Part shown: positions 21,449 to 31,511 of the stretch, piece after piece
Numbering within the stretch: position 1 is the stretch's first letter
Layout of the letters: every line of letters starts with the position of its first letter
Assembly: GCA_013141075.1 (NCBI GenBank)
Contig: JABFRQ010000006.1
Span: forward strand, 62,001-126,000
DNA length: 64,000 bases
From: Methylotenera sp.
GTDB taxonomy: Bacteria; Pseudomonadota; Gammaproteobacteria; Burkholderiales; Methylophilaceae
Direction of reading: 5' to 3'
Translations under genes and position numbers: made by a program
The notes under the pieces: generated by a model
The model's input: the letters and a program-made list of their open reading frames with translations, nothing else
Database searches by the model: none
Told to the model about the DNA's origin: nothing

Positions 21449-22996
21449 TTATTTTTTAGGCTTGGCTGGAATAGGTTGTGCAACTTCTAATAGTTTGGCC
21501 TCACGCCCCAAGCATACTTGCTTATATTCCACCGAAGCGCTAAGCTCACAGCGTAACTCTTTTGTTGGAAAGTATTTTTCAACCAAGTTGGCAAGCTGTG
21601 CTAATCTGGTAGTTGCTTCATTTTTTTGTTCAACATAACCTGCTAATCCAACATAGTAAAATCTGTTCACTTTGACACCACCTCTGACTGAGGCTTGGTA
21701 GCGTTTGGGGATACAGCGAGTCCAATCAAAATTATCGCAAAAACCTATGTCATTGTTAACAGGTGTCCAACTATAAAAACCCATTTTTTTTAAATCTGCA
21801 AGAAAACTCCTCACTTTTTTTGAAGGTAGTTTTACAAGCAAATCTTTTCCGACATCTACAAAACTTGTTGCATTTCCTTCGGGACCACCTGGGCCATTTG
21901 CTGTACTTCCAAAAGCAATATTTACCCGTCCATCCGCATACACATCAAACTCATACTCCATGTAATCGTTTACGTAATATGTAAATACTGGCGGATTGTT
22001 TTTTGTTAATTCTTTTCTTGTTTCAACGAGCATGCTAGGTAGTTCCTTTTGCTCAATCATGCCAAGTGTAGTAAAAGTTCTGCGGCCATCTTCCCATGAA
22101 GAGCTATTCCATGCTTTATCAACATCAGGTGCAACAATTTTAAGCTTACCTGATGTGTGCATCTTCTCTAGCAATCGAAATGAGTCACTTTGAGCACTCG
22201 ACTTCATACCCAAAATGCACCACAAATAGGCTTGCTTCAGTTGCTTTGGATCATCTTGGCCTTGGAGCATGTCGCACATAGAGTTGTAGAAAGCGCCCAT
22301 CTCACCATGACCTTTAGCCTCATAGTTTTTAAGGGATTGCTTTAACCAATAGTAGCCCTTGGTTTCATCTCGTGGGCGACAAATAAGTTTTTCTGGAGAT
22401 TCGTCACAACCATATTTTCGGTAATCGACTGTTCTAAGGTAGCTTAGACCTAATAGCATCTGAGCAAATGGGTCACCAAGTTCTGCTCTTTCAATGTCGT
22501 TTAATTTAGAGTAATTAGCTGCCACCAAACTTCCACTTTTGGCATACTCATCATTCGTTTTTATCTTGGCGGTAAGCTGAGGATTGTTGAGTTCACGAAT
22601 TGCAGGGGATAAGTAAAATTGTGCATCTGCATTACTGTTGTTAGTAGCAGTAATTAAAAGTTCTATTAATTCTTGGCGTTGTTGATCTGTGAGTATATTC
22701 TTAAGAGTTGTTTGTTTATTTTCTTGGCTACCTTTGTATAAACTTGTTTTCATTGATGTGCCTCTGTCGATTGACATGGCACTTATAAATAGCATTAAAC
22801 CTCCATTATTATTTTTATTTACACTTTCTTTTACTTCTTTAAGCATTGTTGCACCATCGCGCTTTTGATAGGCATCTATAGCTTTGAAATAATCTGAGTG
22901 AGCTACCCTTGGTAATAGTAAGAAAATTAAAGCTGTAGTGAGAAATTGAAGTAACTTAAAGGTCGGCTTTAACTGGCAAGTCATATTGTTATCCAA
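21449..22996 (-). CDS. Hypothetical secreted protein with Sel1/TPR-like segments
   Basis: Signal peptide; DPFAQMLLGLSYLR...TKGYYWLKQSLKNYEAKGHGEMGAFYNSMC resembles Sel1-like repeats. Confidence 0.55.
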   Translation of the reverse strand: MDNNMTCQLKPTFKLLQFLTTALIFLLLPRVAHSDYFKAIDAYQKRDGATMLKEVKESVNKNNNGGLMLFISAMSIDRGTSMKTSLYKGSQENKQTTLKNILTDQQRQELIELLITATNNSNADAQFYLSPAIRELNNPQLTAKIKTNDEYAKSGSLVAANYSKLNDIERAELGDPFAQMLLGLSYLRTVDYRKYGCDESPEKLICRPRDETKGYYWLKQSLKNYEAKGHGEMGAFYNSMCDMLQGQDDPKQLKQAYLWCILGMKSSAQSDSFRLLEKMHTSGKLKIVAPDVDKAWNSSSWEDGRRTFTTLGMIEQKELPSMLVETRKELTKNNPPVFTYYVNDYMEYEFDVYADGRVNIAFGSTANGPGGPEGNATSFVDVGKDLLVKLPSKKVRSFLADLKKMGFYSWTPVNNDIGFCDNFDWTRCIPKRYQASVRGGVKVNRFYYVGLAGYVEQKNEATTRLAQLANLVEKYFPTKELRCELSASVEYKQVCLGREAKLLEVAQPIPAKPKK

Positions 22997-23138
22997 TAGT
23001 AATTATTAACTACTTTACAGAACATTTCTGTGCTAACTTTAAAGGGTAAATGTGTTTAAATTGATAGATATTCTATCGTAGTTAGTACACTACTTTATTG
23101 CTAAAAACATTGTGGTTAAAAGATTACATTATTTAGCA

Positions 23139-23173
23139 CCTCTGGAAGCCGCCTGCCATGCGGCTTCCAGAGG
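23139..23173. repeat. Perfect 14-bp stem hairpin CCTCTGGAAGCCGC-N7-GCGGCTTCCAGAGG
   Basis: Read directly; downstream of the retropepsin-like gene, possible terminator or PIR-A relative. Confidence 0.8.
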
Positions 23174-23215
23174 CATAAAATTTTATCTGGGATTTATTGC
23201 AGTTAGCGATGGCAA

Positions 23216-23695
23216 TCAATCCACCTGTTTAATTGTCATTTCGCCCTTATAAAGTCGCACATCCATGCGGCCTAAAAATGACATGCCAAGTAGCACATCG
23301 CCATCTAAAGTGGGCGCAATCATGGCTGAGACGTTTTCAGCTTCTACCCCGCCAATTTTCACCGATTGCAAGCGCACCAAATAGCCCACGCTATCACCAT
23401 TGGCGGTGTTGGTGCGAATCGCTTCAATGCTTTGTAATTTAAGTTTATCGGCCACGTTTTGCGAAATCGCTACGCCAGTGGCGCCAGTATCTACCAACAC
23501 ATCTACTTTTTGCCCATTAATGAGCGCTTCTGCGCGGTAATGGCCATCTATGCCGCGCTTTAAAACTACAGTGCTGTTATCGCCTAAGTCATTTAATTTA
23601 TTAGGGTTTTGAATACTATCTGCCAAGTAATAAATGCCGCTGGCTAGCGCTATCCAAATGCTGGCAATAATAAGGTTATGTTTATTCATACCCAA
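23216..23695 (-). CDS. Retropepsin-like aspartic protease (TIGR02281-type clan AA)
   Basis: ALINGQKVDVLVDTGATGVAIS active site motif; single N-terminal TM. Confidence 0.88.
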   Translation of the reverse strand: MGMNKHNLIIASIWIALASGIYYLADSIQNPNKLNDLGDNSTVVLKRGIDGHYRAEALINGQKVDVLVDTGATGVAISQNVADKLKLQSIEAIRTNTANGDSVGYLVRLQSVKIGGVEAENVSAMIAPTLDGDVLLGMSFLGRMDVRLYKGEMTIKQVD

Positions 23696-23704
23696 TGATG
23701 AACG

Positions 23705-23899
23705 CTATTCTGCTTCGTCAATCCAAGCCAATTGGATGGCTTCTAAAATCTTTTCGCCGCAATGTTCTGGTAAATCGTCAAAGCCATCTAGCGCCATTAC
23801 CCACGCCATTAAATCGGTAAAGCGGATTGTTTTTGGGTCAATATCTGGGTGCGTGTCGTAAAGCGTTTCAGCGATTGTGAGTGTATCTGTCCATTTCAT
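23705..23899 (-). CDS. iscX: Fe-S cluster assembly protein IscX
   Basis: MKWTDTLTIAETLYDTHPDIDPKTIRFTDLMAWVMALDGFDD; start corrected to 23899 from the ORF-track 23956. Confidence 0.9.
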   Translation of the reverse strand: MKWTDTLTIAETLYDTHPDIDPKTIRFTDLMAWVMALDGFDDLPEHCGEKILEAIQLAWIDEAE

Positions 23900-24059
23900 G
23901 GTGTATTTCCTTGCAGTGTAAATTGAATGCATTATAACGTTTTTTGATAGGCGCAAAACTTGACTTTAATCTTACTCGCTGGGCATGGTAAAATGCTGCT
24001 AAGATTTTTTAAATGATTTTTTAAATCAAAAATATTCAAATATTTGGAAAGCTAAAACA

Positions 24060-25316
24060 ATGACCGCGCCTTTTAACTATAACAATACCTTAAACCAAGC
24101 CGACCCTGCCTTGTGGGGCATGATAGAGCATGAAGTAGTGCGCCAGCATGAGCATATTGAGCTGATTGCTTCTGAAAACTACACCAGCCCAGCTGTGATG
24201 CAAGCGCAAGGCTCGCAGCTCACTAATAAATATGCAGAAGGTTACCCAGGCAAACGTTTTTATGGTGGTTGTGAGTATGTTGACCAAGTTGAACAATTGG
24301 CGATTGATCGCCTAAAAGCAATCTACGGCGCAGAATACGCCAACGTGCAACCTCATTCAGGCTCACAAGCGAATCAAGCTGTTTACTTTAGTATTCTAAA
24401 ACCTGGTGATACCGTAATGGGCATGAATCTTGGCCATGGCGGGCACTTAACGCACGGTTCACCAGCAAATTTATCAGGCAAATTATTTAACATCGTGCCT
24501 TATGGTTTAAACTCTAGCGAAGAAATTGATTACGATGAGATGGAGCGCATTGCGATTGAATGTAAGCCAAAATTGTTAATTGGCGGCGCATCTGCTTATG
24601 CGTTGCGCTTTGACTGGGCACGCATGGCAGAAATCGCTAAAAAAGTGGGTGCTTATTTTATGGTAGATATGGCGCATTACTCTGGTTTAATCGCTGCTGG
24701 CGTTTACCCTAACCCAGTGCCACATGCGGATTTTGTAACCTCAACCACGCATAAAACATTGCGTGGCCCACGCGGCGGTATTATTTTGGCTAAAGCTGAG
24801 TTTGAAAAGTCACTTAATTCTAGCGTATTTCCAGCTTTGCAAGGTGGCCCGTTAATGCACGTGATTGCGGCTAAAGCCACGGCTTTCTTAGAAGCGGCTC
24901 AACCAGAATTTAAAACTTACCAAGCGCAAGTCATTAAAAATGCCCAAGCCATGGCAGAGGCTTTAACAGCACGTGGCTTACGCATTATTTCAGGTCGCAC
25001 AGAATCACATATGTTCTTGGTAGATTTACGCCCAAAAGGTTTAACGGGCAAAGCGGCTGATGCGGCTTTAGGCTTAGCGCACATTACGGTAAATAAAAAT
25101 TCAATTCCAAACGACCCAGAAAGCCCATTTGTGACTTCAGGCATCCGTATTGGCGCACCAGCCATTACCACGCGTGGTTTTAAAGAAGATGAAGCACGAC
25201 AAGTGGCTAACCTAATTGCCGATGTGTTGGATAACCCAACGGACGAAGCGGTTATTGCTACGGTTAAAGCCAAAGCACATGCTTTAACAGCGCGATTCCC
25301 TGTTTATCAAAAATAA
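24060..25316 (+). CDS. glyA: Serine hydroxymethyltransferase
   Basis: [57 protein letters not shown]. Confidence 0.98.
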   Translation: MTAPFNYNNTLNQADPALWGMIEHEVVRQHEHIELIASENYTSPAVMQAQGSQLTNKYAEGYPGKRFYGGCEYVDQVEQLAIDRLKAIYGAEYANVQPHSGSQANQAVYFSILKPGDTVMGMNLGHGGHLTHGSPANLSGKLFNIVPYGLNSSEEIDYDEMERIAIECKPKLLIGGASAYALRFDWARMAEIAKKVGAYFMVDMAHYSGLIAAGVYPNPVPHADFVTSTTHKTLRGPRGGIILAKAEFEKSLNSSVFPALQGGPLMHVIAAKATAFLEAAQPEFKTYQAQVIKNAQAMAEALTARGLRIISGRTESHMFLVDLRPKGLTGKAADAALGLAHITVNKNSIPNDPESPFVTSGIRIGAPAITTRGFKEDEARQVANLIADVLDNPTDEAVIATVKAKAHALTARFPVYQK

Positions 25317-25329
25317 GCAGACATAATCA

Positions 25330-25773
25330 ATGAAATGCCCATTTTGCGGTGATGCCGACACACAAGTAATTGATTCGCGCGTCAATGACGAAGGCGATTC
25401 TATTCGCCGTCGCCGTAAATGCGGTGTTTGCGATAAGCGTTTCACGACCTATGAAACTGCTGAATTACACATGCCACAAGTGGTTAAAACCAATGGCACG
25501 CGTGAAGAGTTTAATCGTGAAAAATTGCGTTTGTCATTTTCACGCGCTTTACATAAGCGCCCAGTGCCAACCGAGTATGTAGACCGCGCTTTAGATAAAA
25601 TTTCGCAAAAATTATTGAGTTTAGGTGTGCGTGAAATCCCCGCACGAGATTTAGGTGAAAGCGTGATGCACGAACTTAAGCTGATGGATAAAGTGGCTTA
25701 TATTCGCTTTGCCTCGGTGTATCGTAGCTTTTCAGATGTGGATGATTTTAATGATGTTATTCGCGATTTATAA
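25330..25773 (+). CDS. nrdR: Transcriptional repressor NrdR
   Basis: [42 protein letters not shown] (Zn ribbon + ATP cone). Confidence 0.98.
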   Translation: MKCPFCGDADTQVIDSRVNDEGDSIRRRRKCGVCDKRFTTYETAELHMPQVVKTNGTREEFNREKLRLSFSRALHKRPVPTEYVDRALDKISQKLLSLGVREIPARDLGESVMHELKLMDKVAYIRFASVYRSFSDVDDFNDVIRDL

Positions 25774-25810
25774 AAGTTTAGTTTGATAAAATAAAGCCCA
25801 AAGGAACAGC

Positions 25811-26188
25811 ATGAAACTAATTAAATGGTCATCCATCGCATTTGCCGTTTTTACAGTGGTATTAACCATTGTATTTTTTGCTTGGTGGACGATGAAAGAT
25901 AGCATTATGTTTGGCAGCGAAAAGTTTGACCAAACCAAGTGGATGCAAAGTGCCGCCTCTATTGAAAAAGACTGTAAACGTGGCGATATGGCCTACGATT
26001 TACAAAAAAATGTTTTAGGCAAAGGCGCGCCAAGAAACTCGGTAAACTTGTTACTAGGCCGCCCCAGCTATGAAGATGGCAACGCAATGGAATATGATTT
26101 AGGTAAGTGCATGCATGTTTACCATGGCTTACTGATATTTTTTGATGAAAACAATCGCTTAATCAATAGCCGTATTTCTTCGCACTAA
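25811..26188 (+). CDS. Hypothetical protein with N-terminal TM
   Basis: Coherent ORF between nrdR and ribD with downstream coupling. Confidence 0.55.
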   Translation: MKLIKWSSIAFAVFTVVLTIVFFAWWTMKDSIMFGSEKFDQTKWMQSAASIEKDCKRGDMAYDLQKNVLGKGAPRNSVNLLLGRPSYEDGNAMEYDLGKCMHVYHGLLIFFDENNRLINSRISSH

Positions 26189-26213
26189 ATTTAATCATGG
26201 CTATTTAAATACC

Positions 26214-27323
26214 TTGTTTACAGTAGCTGACCATACTTATATGACTGCTGCTTTGCACCTAGCAGAGCAGGGTGTATGTAGCACTCAGCCTAATCCGCGC
26301 GTTGGTTGCGTTATTGTTAAAAATAATCAAATTATCGGCAAAGGCGCGCACTTAAAAGCGGGTGAGCCGCATGCAGAAGTGTTTGCTTTGCGCGAAGCTG
26401 GTGCAAATGCGAAAGATGCTGATGTATATGTGACGCTAGAGCCATGTAGCCATCACGGTCGCACGCCGCCTTGTGTAGATGGCCTTATAGCCGCAGGGGT
26501 AAAACGTGTGGTGGTCGCCATGCAAGACCCAAACCCGCTTGTGGCTGGTAATGGCATTAAGCGTTTACAAGCGCATGGCATTGTCGTTGAAATGGGCTTG
26601 ATGGAAAGTCAATCGATGGCTTTAAACCCAGGATTCATTTCACGTATGACCCTCGGCATGCCTTATGTGCGTAGCAAAATCGCTGCAAGTTTAGATGGAA
26701 AAACCGCGCTCAAAAATGGCAAAAGCTTGTGGATTACGGGTGAACCAGCAAGGTTAGATGTGCAACATTGGCGTGCGCAAAGCTGCGCAATTATCACGGG
26801 CATTGGCACAGTGTTGGCCGACAACCCAAGCATGACCGTGCGTCTGCCTAATAATATACGTCAGCCATTGCGCGTGATTGTAGATAGCCGTTTACAAACG
26901 CCAGCTGATTGCAAAATGCTAGATATCACAATGCTGCAAGCAAGCCCAGTGCTGATTGCTTATGCGAGCGATGTGAATAATCGTGTGGCCTCATTAACTG
27001 CCGCAGGTGCAGAATTGTTACATTTTCCTGATGCTAAAAACCGTGTGGACTTAACCGCTTTGCTAAAAAATCTAGCGCAGCGCGGCGTCAATGAAGTATT
27101 GCTAGAAGCAGGGCAGGGTTTGAATGGCGCATTTTTACAAGCACATTTAATTGATGAATTTATTTTATATTACGCACCAAAATTGATGGGTGCGGATGCA
27201 AAATCTATGTTTGTTATTTCAGAACTCACAGATATGAGTCAAGCAACTGATTTGCAGATTTTTGATGTACGCCAAGTAGGCGCTGATATTCGAGTGCGGG
27301 CGAAGCCCATAAGAGACTGCTAA
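26214..27323 (+). CDS. ribD: Bifunctional diaminohydroxyphosphoribosylaminopyrimidine deaminase / 5-amino-6-(5-phosphoribosylamino)uracil reductase
   Basis: GEPHAEVFAL and TLEPCSHHGRTPPCVDGL deaminase motifs; TTG start. Confidence 0.96.
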   Translation: MFTVADHTYMTAALHLAEQGVCSTQPNPRVGCVIVKNNQIIGKGAHLKAGEPHAEVFALREAGANAKDADVYVTLEPCSHHGRTPPCVDGLIAAGVKRVVVAMQDPNPLVAGNGIKRLQAHGIVVEMGLMESQSMALNPGFISRMTLGMPYVRSKIAASLDGKTALKNGKSLWITGEPARLDVQHWRAQSCAIITGIGTVLADNPSMTVRLPNNIRQPLRVIVDSRLQTPADCKMLDITMLQASPVLIAYASDVNNRVASLTAAGAELLHFPDAKNRVDLTALLKNLAQRGVNEVLLEAGQGLNGAFLQAHLIDEFILYYAPKLMGADAKSMFVISELTDMSQATDLQIFDVRQVGADIRVRAKPIRDC

Positions 27324-27325
27324 TC

Positions 27326-27391
27326 AATCCGTTCCCCCTGAGCTTGTCGAAGGGTTTGTTGGCGACTTCGACTGCTCAGCCTGAACGGATT
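27326..27391. repeat. Inverted repeat AATCCGTTC..CTGAGC..GTCGAAG/CTTCGAC..CTCAG..GAACGGATT
   Basis: Imperfect palindrome filling the ribD-tatD gap; matches the common GAGCTTGTCGAAGG-type interspersed repeat. Confidence 0.8.
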
Positions 27392-27408
27392 AAGTTTAAA
27401 GGTTACCG

Positions 27409-28206
27409 ATGCTAATAGACACACATTGTCACCTAGATGCCGCCGAATTTGATGCTGACCGAGACAATATTGCTACGTTAGCTTTGCAACAAGGCATTTC
27501 AAACATCGTAATACCCGCTGTGGCACGCAATAATTTTGATGCTGTCATTCAGGTATGTAATCAACATAAACATTGCGCCTATGCGCTTGGAATTCATCCT
27601 ATGTACGTGGATGATGCGGCATCGAGTGACCTAGAAACGTTAAAAACTTACGTGGCAGAAAATAACCCTGTGGCAATAGGTGAAATTGGTCTTGACTACT
27701 TTTTGACTAAAGAAAACATCAGCAAGCAAACCTACTTTTTTACTGAACAATTAAAAATTGCCAAGCAACACAATTTGCCAGTGATTTTGCATGTGCGCAA
27801 CGCGATTGACGATATTTTAAAACAGTTACGCAGTTATGAAATTCACGGCGGCATTGCGCATGCATTTAATGGCAGTTTTCAGCAGGCCGAGCAATTCATT
27901 GCACTTGACTTTAAATTAGGCTTTGGTGGCGCGATGACTTATAGTCGCGCGTTAAAAATTCGCGAGCTTGCTAAAACGCTACCTTTAGAAGCGATCGTTT
28001 TAGAAACTGATTCACCAGATATTCCACCTGAATGGGTAGGTTCTCAAGGTAGAAATACCCCGCTGGAACTGAGCAAAATCGCACAAGTTTTAGCCGATTT
28101 AAGGCAAGTAAATGTGGCGCAAGTGCTTGATATTACTAGCGCCAACGCACTAAATGTTTTGCCAAAATTAGCTCACTTATGCACACCAGCTAAAGTATTA
28201 CTTTAA
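27409..28206 (+). CDS. TatD family metal-dependent hydrolase
   Basis: MLIDTHCHLDAAEFDADRD; AIGEIGLDYF; VLETDSPDIPP. Confidence 0.93.
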   Translation: MLIDTHCHLDAAEFDADRDNIATLALQQGISNIVIPAVARNNFDAVIQVCNQHKHCAYALGIHPMYVDDAASSDLETLKTYVAENNPVAIGEIGLDYFLTKENISKQTYFFTEQLKIAKQHNLPVILHVRNAIDDILKQLRSYEIHGGIAHAFNGSFQQAEQFIALDFKLGFGGAMTYSRALKIRELAKTLPLEAIVLETDSPDIPPEWVGSQGRNTPLELSKIAQVLADLRQVNVAQVLDITSANALNVLPKLAHLCTPAKVLL

Positions 28207-28219
28207 GTGTTGGAAAAAA

Positions 28220-28233
28220 TTGATATAAATCAA
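28220..28233. promoter_or_regulatory. FNR/Anr-type palindrome TTGATATAAATCAA
   Basis: Exact match to TTGAT-N4-ATCAA in the tatD-mtnA intergenic region. Confidence 0.45.
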
Positions 28234-28339
28234 CAGCCGTTATTTAACTTATTGATTTTAAACGGTAAATTTTTAGTTCATTTTTTAAGCGTTTTGAAAA
28301 AAGCCTTTAAAACTGGTAAGTTACACTTTTAAGTCACAA

Positions 28340-28373
28340 TTATTCACAGAGTTATCCACAGATATTGTGGAAA
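28340..28373. promoter_or_regulatory. DnaA-box-like cluster (TTATTCACA, TTATCCACA, TGTGGAAAG)
   Basis: TTATCCACA at 28352-28360 is an exact consensus box; flanking near-consensus boxes in AT-rich DNA. Confidence 0.45.
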
Positions 28374-28483
28374 GTATTTTGCACTTTAGGGAACTTTTTT
28401 AAAGTCAACTTTTTTATTATTTATTTTTCACCAAAATTGCAAATAGTTTTGCAGAAATTCCAATTTTTTATGTTAGCAAACTT

Positions 28484-29557
28484 ATGTTAATCAACCAGCA
28501 AGTATTCCGTACAATTTGGCCAACTGAGGTCATTGGTTCAGCTGTTAACAGCATTGCGATTATTGACCAAACAAAATTGCCGCATGTGTTTGAGATTGTG
28601 CAAATTGAAAATTTAGCGCAAATGGTTCACGCTATTAAAACCATGCAAGTGCGTGGCGCGCCTTTAATTGGCGCTGCTGCGGCTTATGGCATAGCGCTGG
28701 CGATGCAGCAAGAGGCTAGCGATGCGCATTTACAAGCTGCCGCCGCGCAACTTATTCAAAGCCGCCCCACAGCAGTTAATTTAGCATGGTCTGTGAGGCG
28801 CATGGTTGCTTGTTTGCAGGGCATGCCAATTGAAGCGCGTAATTCAGGCGCTTGGCAAGAAGCCGCCAACATTGCCGAAGAAGACGTGGCGCAGAATCAA
28901 GCAATTGGCCAGCATGGCTTAAGCTTAATTAAAAATTTATATCAAAACAAAACGTTAAATATTCTTACGCATTGCAACGCAGGCTGGCTGGCCACGGTGG
29001 ATTTTGGTACAGCGCTAGCGCCCATTTACGCCGCAAACGATGCAGGTTTAAACGTGCATGTGTGGGTAAGCGAAACGCGCCCGCGCAACCAAGGCGCCGC
29101 ACTCACCGCGTGGGAGCTTGCGCAACACGGCGTAAAACACACGGTGATTACCGATAACGCTGGCGGCCATTTAATGCAACAAGGTTTGGTAGATATGGTG
29201 ATTGTGGGCGCAGACCGCGTGACGAGCACAGGTGACGTGTGCAATAAAATTGGCACTTATTTAAAAGCGCTGGCCGCGTTTGATAACAACATACCGTTTT
29301 ATGCCGCCGTGCCAACGCCCACGATTGATTGGCAAATAAGCCATTATCAAGCAATTGAAATTGAAGAACGCCACGGTGATGAAGTAGCCTATTTACAAGG
29401 CTTGGCGGCAGATGGCAGCGTGCAAAATGTGCGCGTAATTCCTAACGAAAGTAAAACTGCCAACCCTGCGTTTGATGTCACGCCAGCAAGGCTGGTGACG
29501 GGGATTATTACCGAAAAAGGCGTATTTGCACCAAATGTGCTTAAAAATTGCAAATAA
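28484..29557 (+). CDS. mtnA: S-methyl-5-thioribose-1-phosphate isomerase
   Basis: MQVRGAPLIGAAAAYGIALA; LTHCNAGWLATVDFGTALAPIY; VIVGADRVTSTGDVCNKIGTY. Confidence 0.95.
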   Translation: MLINQQVFRTIWPTEVIGSAVNSIAIIDQTKLPHVFEIVQIENLAQMVHAIKTMQVRGAPLIGAAAAYGIALAMQQEASDAHLQAAAAQLIQSRPTAVNLAWSVRRMVACLQGMPIEARNSGAWQEAANIAEEDVAQNQAIGQHGLSLIKNLYQNKTLNILTHCNAGWLATVDFGTALAPIYAANDAGLNVHVWVSETRPRNQGAALTAWELAQHGVKHTVITDNAGGHLMQQGLVDMVIVGADRVTSTGDVCNKIGTYLKALAAFDNNIPFYAAVPTPTIDWQISHYQAIEIEERHGDEVAYLQGLAADGSVQNVRVIPNESKTANPAFDVTPARLVTGIITEKGVFAPNVLKNCK

Positions 29558-29600
29558 AGATGCCCTGCAGACCAGTATCCATGCGGCTCGCAGAGCATCT
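29558..29600. repeat. PIR-A copy AGATGCCCTGCAGACCAGTATCCATGCGGCTCGCAGAGCATCT
   Basis: Full-length palindrome directly abutting the mtnA stop codon. Confidence 0.8.
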
Positions 29601-29658
29601 GTTTCAAAGATGTTGATGCAAAATAAATGACTAAAAACCATCCAAACACTTCACTTTC

Positions 29659-29793
29659 GTCATTCCCGCGTAATGATTTAAGCAGGCATTTTGCTTAGCA
29701 AAAGCTCGCAAAGCGGGAATCCACTTTTACGCTGTTATTGCGGGTCGAGCCCGCAATCTAGCCCTTGAAATAGATTCTGACCTTCGTCAGAAT
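29659..29793. repeat. Composite of hairpins (GTCATTCCCGC..GCGGGAATCC; ATTGCGGG..CCCGCAAT; ATTCTGAC..GTCAGAAT)
   Basis: Several nested palindromes read directly in the mtnA-aldolase gap. Confidence 0.7.
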
Positions 29794-29823
29794 GACAGTG
29801 ATTACGGACTTGAGCTTTAAACT

Positions 29824-30477
29824 ATGCAAAATAAAAGTGAACAACTACTAAAAACCGCCCAAAAGCTCACCGAGCTTGGCCTAAATAAAGGCACTGCGGG
29901 CAATTGCAGCATACGTTTTGGGGATGGCTTTTTAGTCACGCCAAGCGGCATGGCCACAGAAGATATGACGGCAGCTAGTATGGTGCAAATGACTTTTGAC
30001 GGTAGCTTTGAAGAAGGCAAAATCCCAAGTTCAGAATGGCGTTTTCATTGCGATATTTTAAAAAGCCGCCCTGAAATCAACGCCGTCATCCACACCCACA
30101 GCATGTTCGCCACCACGCTGGCGTGCTTGCACAAAGATATTCCGCCGTTTCACTACATGATAGCCGTCACGGGCGCCGATACCATTCGCTGCGCGCCTTA
30201 CGCGCTGTTCGGCACACAAGTGCTTTCTGACCACGCGCTGGCGGCCTTGTACCAAAGCAAAGCCTGCTTGCTGGCTAACCACGGCATGATAGCGCTAGGG
30301 CGAGATTTAGAAGATGCGCTTGCGGTGACAATAGAAGTAGAAAACCTGTGCGAGCAGTATTGGCGTGTGCTTCAAATTTCAAATGGGCAGCTAGGTGAGC
30401 CGCATATTTTAACCGAGGCTGAAATGCGCGAAGTTTTTCAGCAGTTTAAGGGTTATGGCAAGTGGGCGATTGATTAA
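29824..30477 (+). CDS. Class II aldolase/adducin family protein (FucA-like; candidate Ald2 of DHAP shunt)
   Basis: GNCSIRFGDGFLVTPSGM, HTHSMFATTLAC zinc site, LLANHGMIALGRDLEDAL. Confidence 0.9.
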   Translation: MQNKSEQLLKTAQKLTELGLNKGTAGNCSIRFGDGFLVTPSGMATEDMTAASMVQMTFDGSFEEGKIPSSEWRFHCDILKSRPEINAVIHTHSMFATTLACLHKDIPPFHYMIAVTGADTIRCAPYALFGTQVLSDHALAALYQSKACLLANHGMIALGRDLEDALAVTIEVENLCEQYWRVLQISNGQLGEPHILTEAEMREVFQQFKGYGKWAID

Positions 30478-31169
30478 GACGCCTTGATTATAAATTGTAC
30501 TTCTGAGAAATTGTCGGCAATATACTCCAATAACCCGTGAATAAAAATAATCACGCCAGCCATTTCTAGGGTTTCTTCAATAGTAACAAAAGTTAGAAAA
30601 GTTAAATTATTAAAACCATGTAGCTCAGCTTGCCACCCGCCTAGTAATTCCATGCCAATAGCACCTGCGAGGTAAACGCTAGCAGACAATATAAAATTGC
30701 GCCTTACTTTTTTAGGTAGCTGTAACAGAAACTTTAAAAAGTAAAAGCCCAATAAAATTACAACTGCGATGCCTAGAATAACCCAAGAGAAATGAAAGAT
30801 ACTGGCCAGTTCTCCGCCAAATAAACTACGAACAAAATGATTAAGCCGCTCATGAAGCACAATTACTTCATCTAATGACATCAATAAAAACCCGAATGTT
30901 AAAGTTGCCCAATACGAAACATGTGAAGAGGCGCGTTTTTTTTCTAAGAGAGTGATAACTGCAAGAAGTATCAATGCGATTAGTAGCAAGCACATAGAAT
31001 AAAAAGTTGGAAAATTATTTTCTAAGTCTAAGTCAAATAATCCGAGTAACTTGTGCCCCGTATATATTTTTATGGCATAGCCAATTAGGCTCGCAACTAC
31101 TAAAAAAAATGCAATTGCACTTAAGGTAAATGTAATTTTGCGTGGATTCAGCTGCAATTGATTGAGCAT
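30474..31169 (-). CDS. Hypothetical multi-TM membrane protein
   Basis: Multiple hydrophobic segments; convergent overlap with the aldolase 3' end. Confidence 0.6.
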   Translation of the reverse strand: MLNQLQLNPRKITFTLSAIAFFLVVASLIGYAIKIYTGHKLLGLFDLDLENNFPTFYSMCLLLIALILLAVITLLEKKRASSHVSYWATLTFGFLLMSLDEVIVLHERLNHFVRSLFGGELASIFHFSWVILGIAVVILLGFYFLKFLLQLPKKVRRNFILSASVYLAGAIGMELLGGWQAELHGFNNLTFLTFVTIEETLEMAGVIIFIHGLLEYIADNFSEVQFIIKAS

Positions 31170-31256
31170 GATTTGTTTGCATTGTTGCCATGTTAATGTA
31201 GTAATAACTATAAACGATGACTGTAAACATAACTAGTGCATATGCAATACTTTAAT

Positions 31257-31340
31257 GTGAAACATCTGCCCGCATTCTGCCTTACATATAACTCTTCCCA
31301 CAAGCCTTTGGCGCGTTTATCGCGTGCGAGTAGTGGACTC
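31257..31340 (-). pseudogene. Degenerate copy of the 3' end of the actP-like gene
   Basis: GCCCGCATTCTGCCTTACATATAACTCTTCCCACAAGCCTTTGGCGCGTTTATCGCGTG closely matches GCCCGTATTTTGCCTTACATACAGCTCTTCCCACAGGTCTTCGGCGCGTTTATCGCGTG near 32074-32133. Confidence 0.85.
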
Positions 31341-31349
31341 CCCCAATTT

Positions 31350-31511
31350 AGTAAATATTTAGACGATGGGCTTGCGGTGACGGTGATAGTGAAAAGCCTG
31401 TGCGAGCAGTATTGGCGGGCGTTACAGCTCGGTGAACCGCATATTTTATCTGAGGCAGAAATGCGCGATGTATTTCAGCAATTTAAGGGTTATGGGAAGT
31501 GGGCGATTTAG
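31350..31511 (+). pseudogene. Degenerate copy of the 3' end of the class II aldolase gene
   Basis: Encodes LDDGLAVTVIVKSLCEQYWRALQLGEPHILSEAEMRDVFQQFKGYGKWAI, matching the C-terminus of the 29824-30477 product. Confidence 0.9.

Noticed and set aside
28206-28484. Chromosomal origin (oriC) on the basis of DnaA boxes
   Set aside because: No dnaA, dnaN, gyrB, rpmH or parAB neighbours; only two or three boxes. Kept only as a DnaA-box-like cluster.
31236-31511. 91-aa ORF as a real gene
   Set aside because: It is a chimera of a degraded actP 3' end (wrong strand) and a degraded aldolase 3' end.
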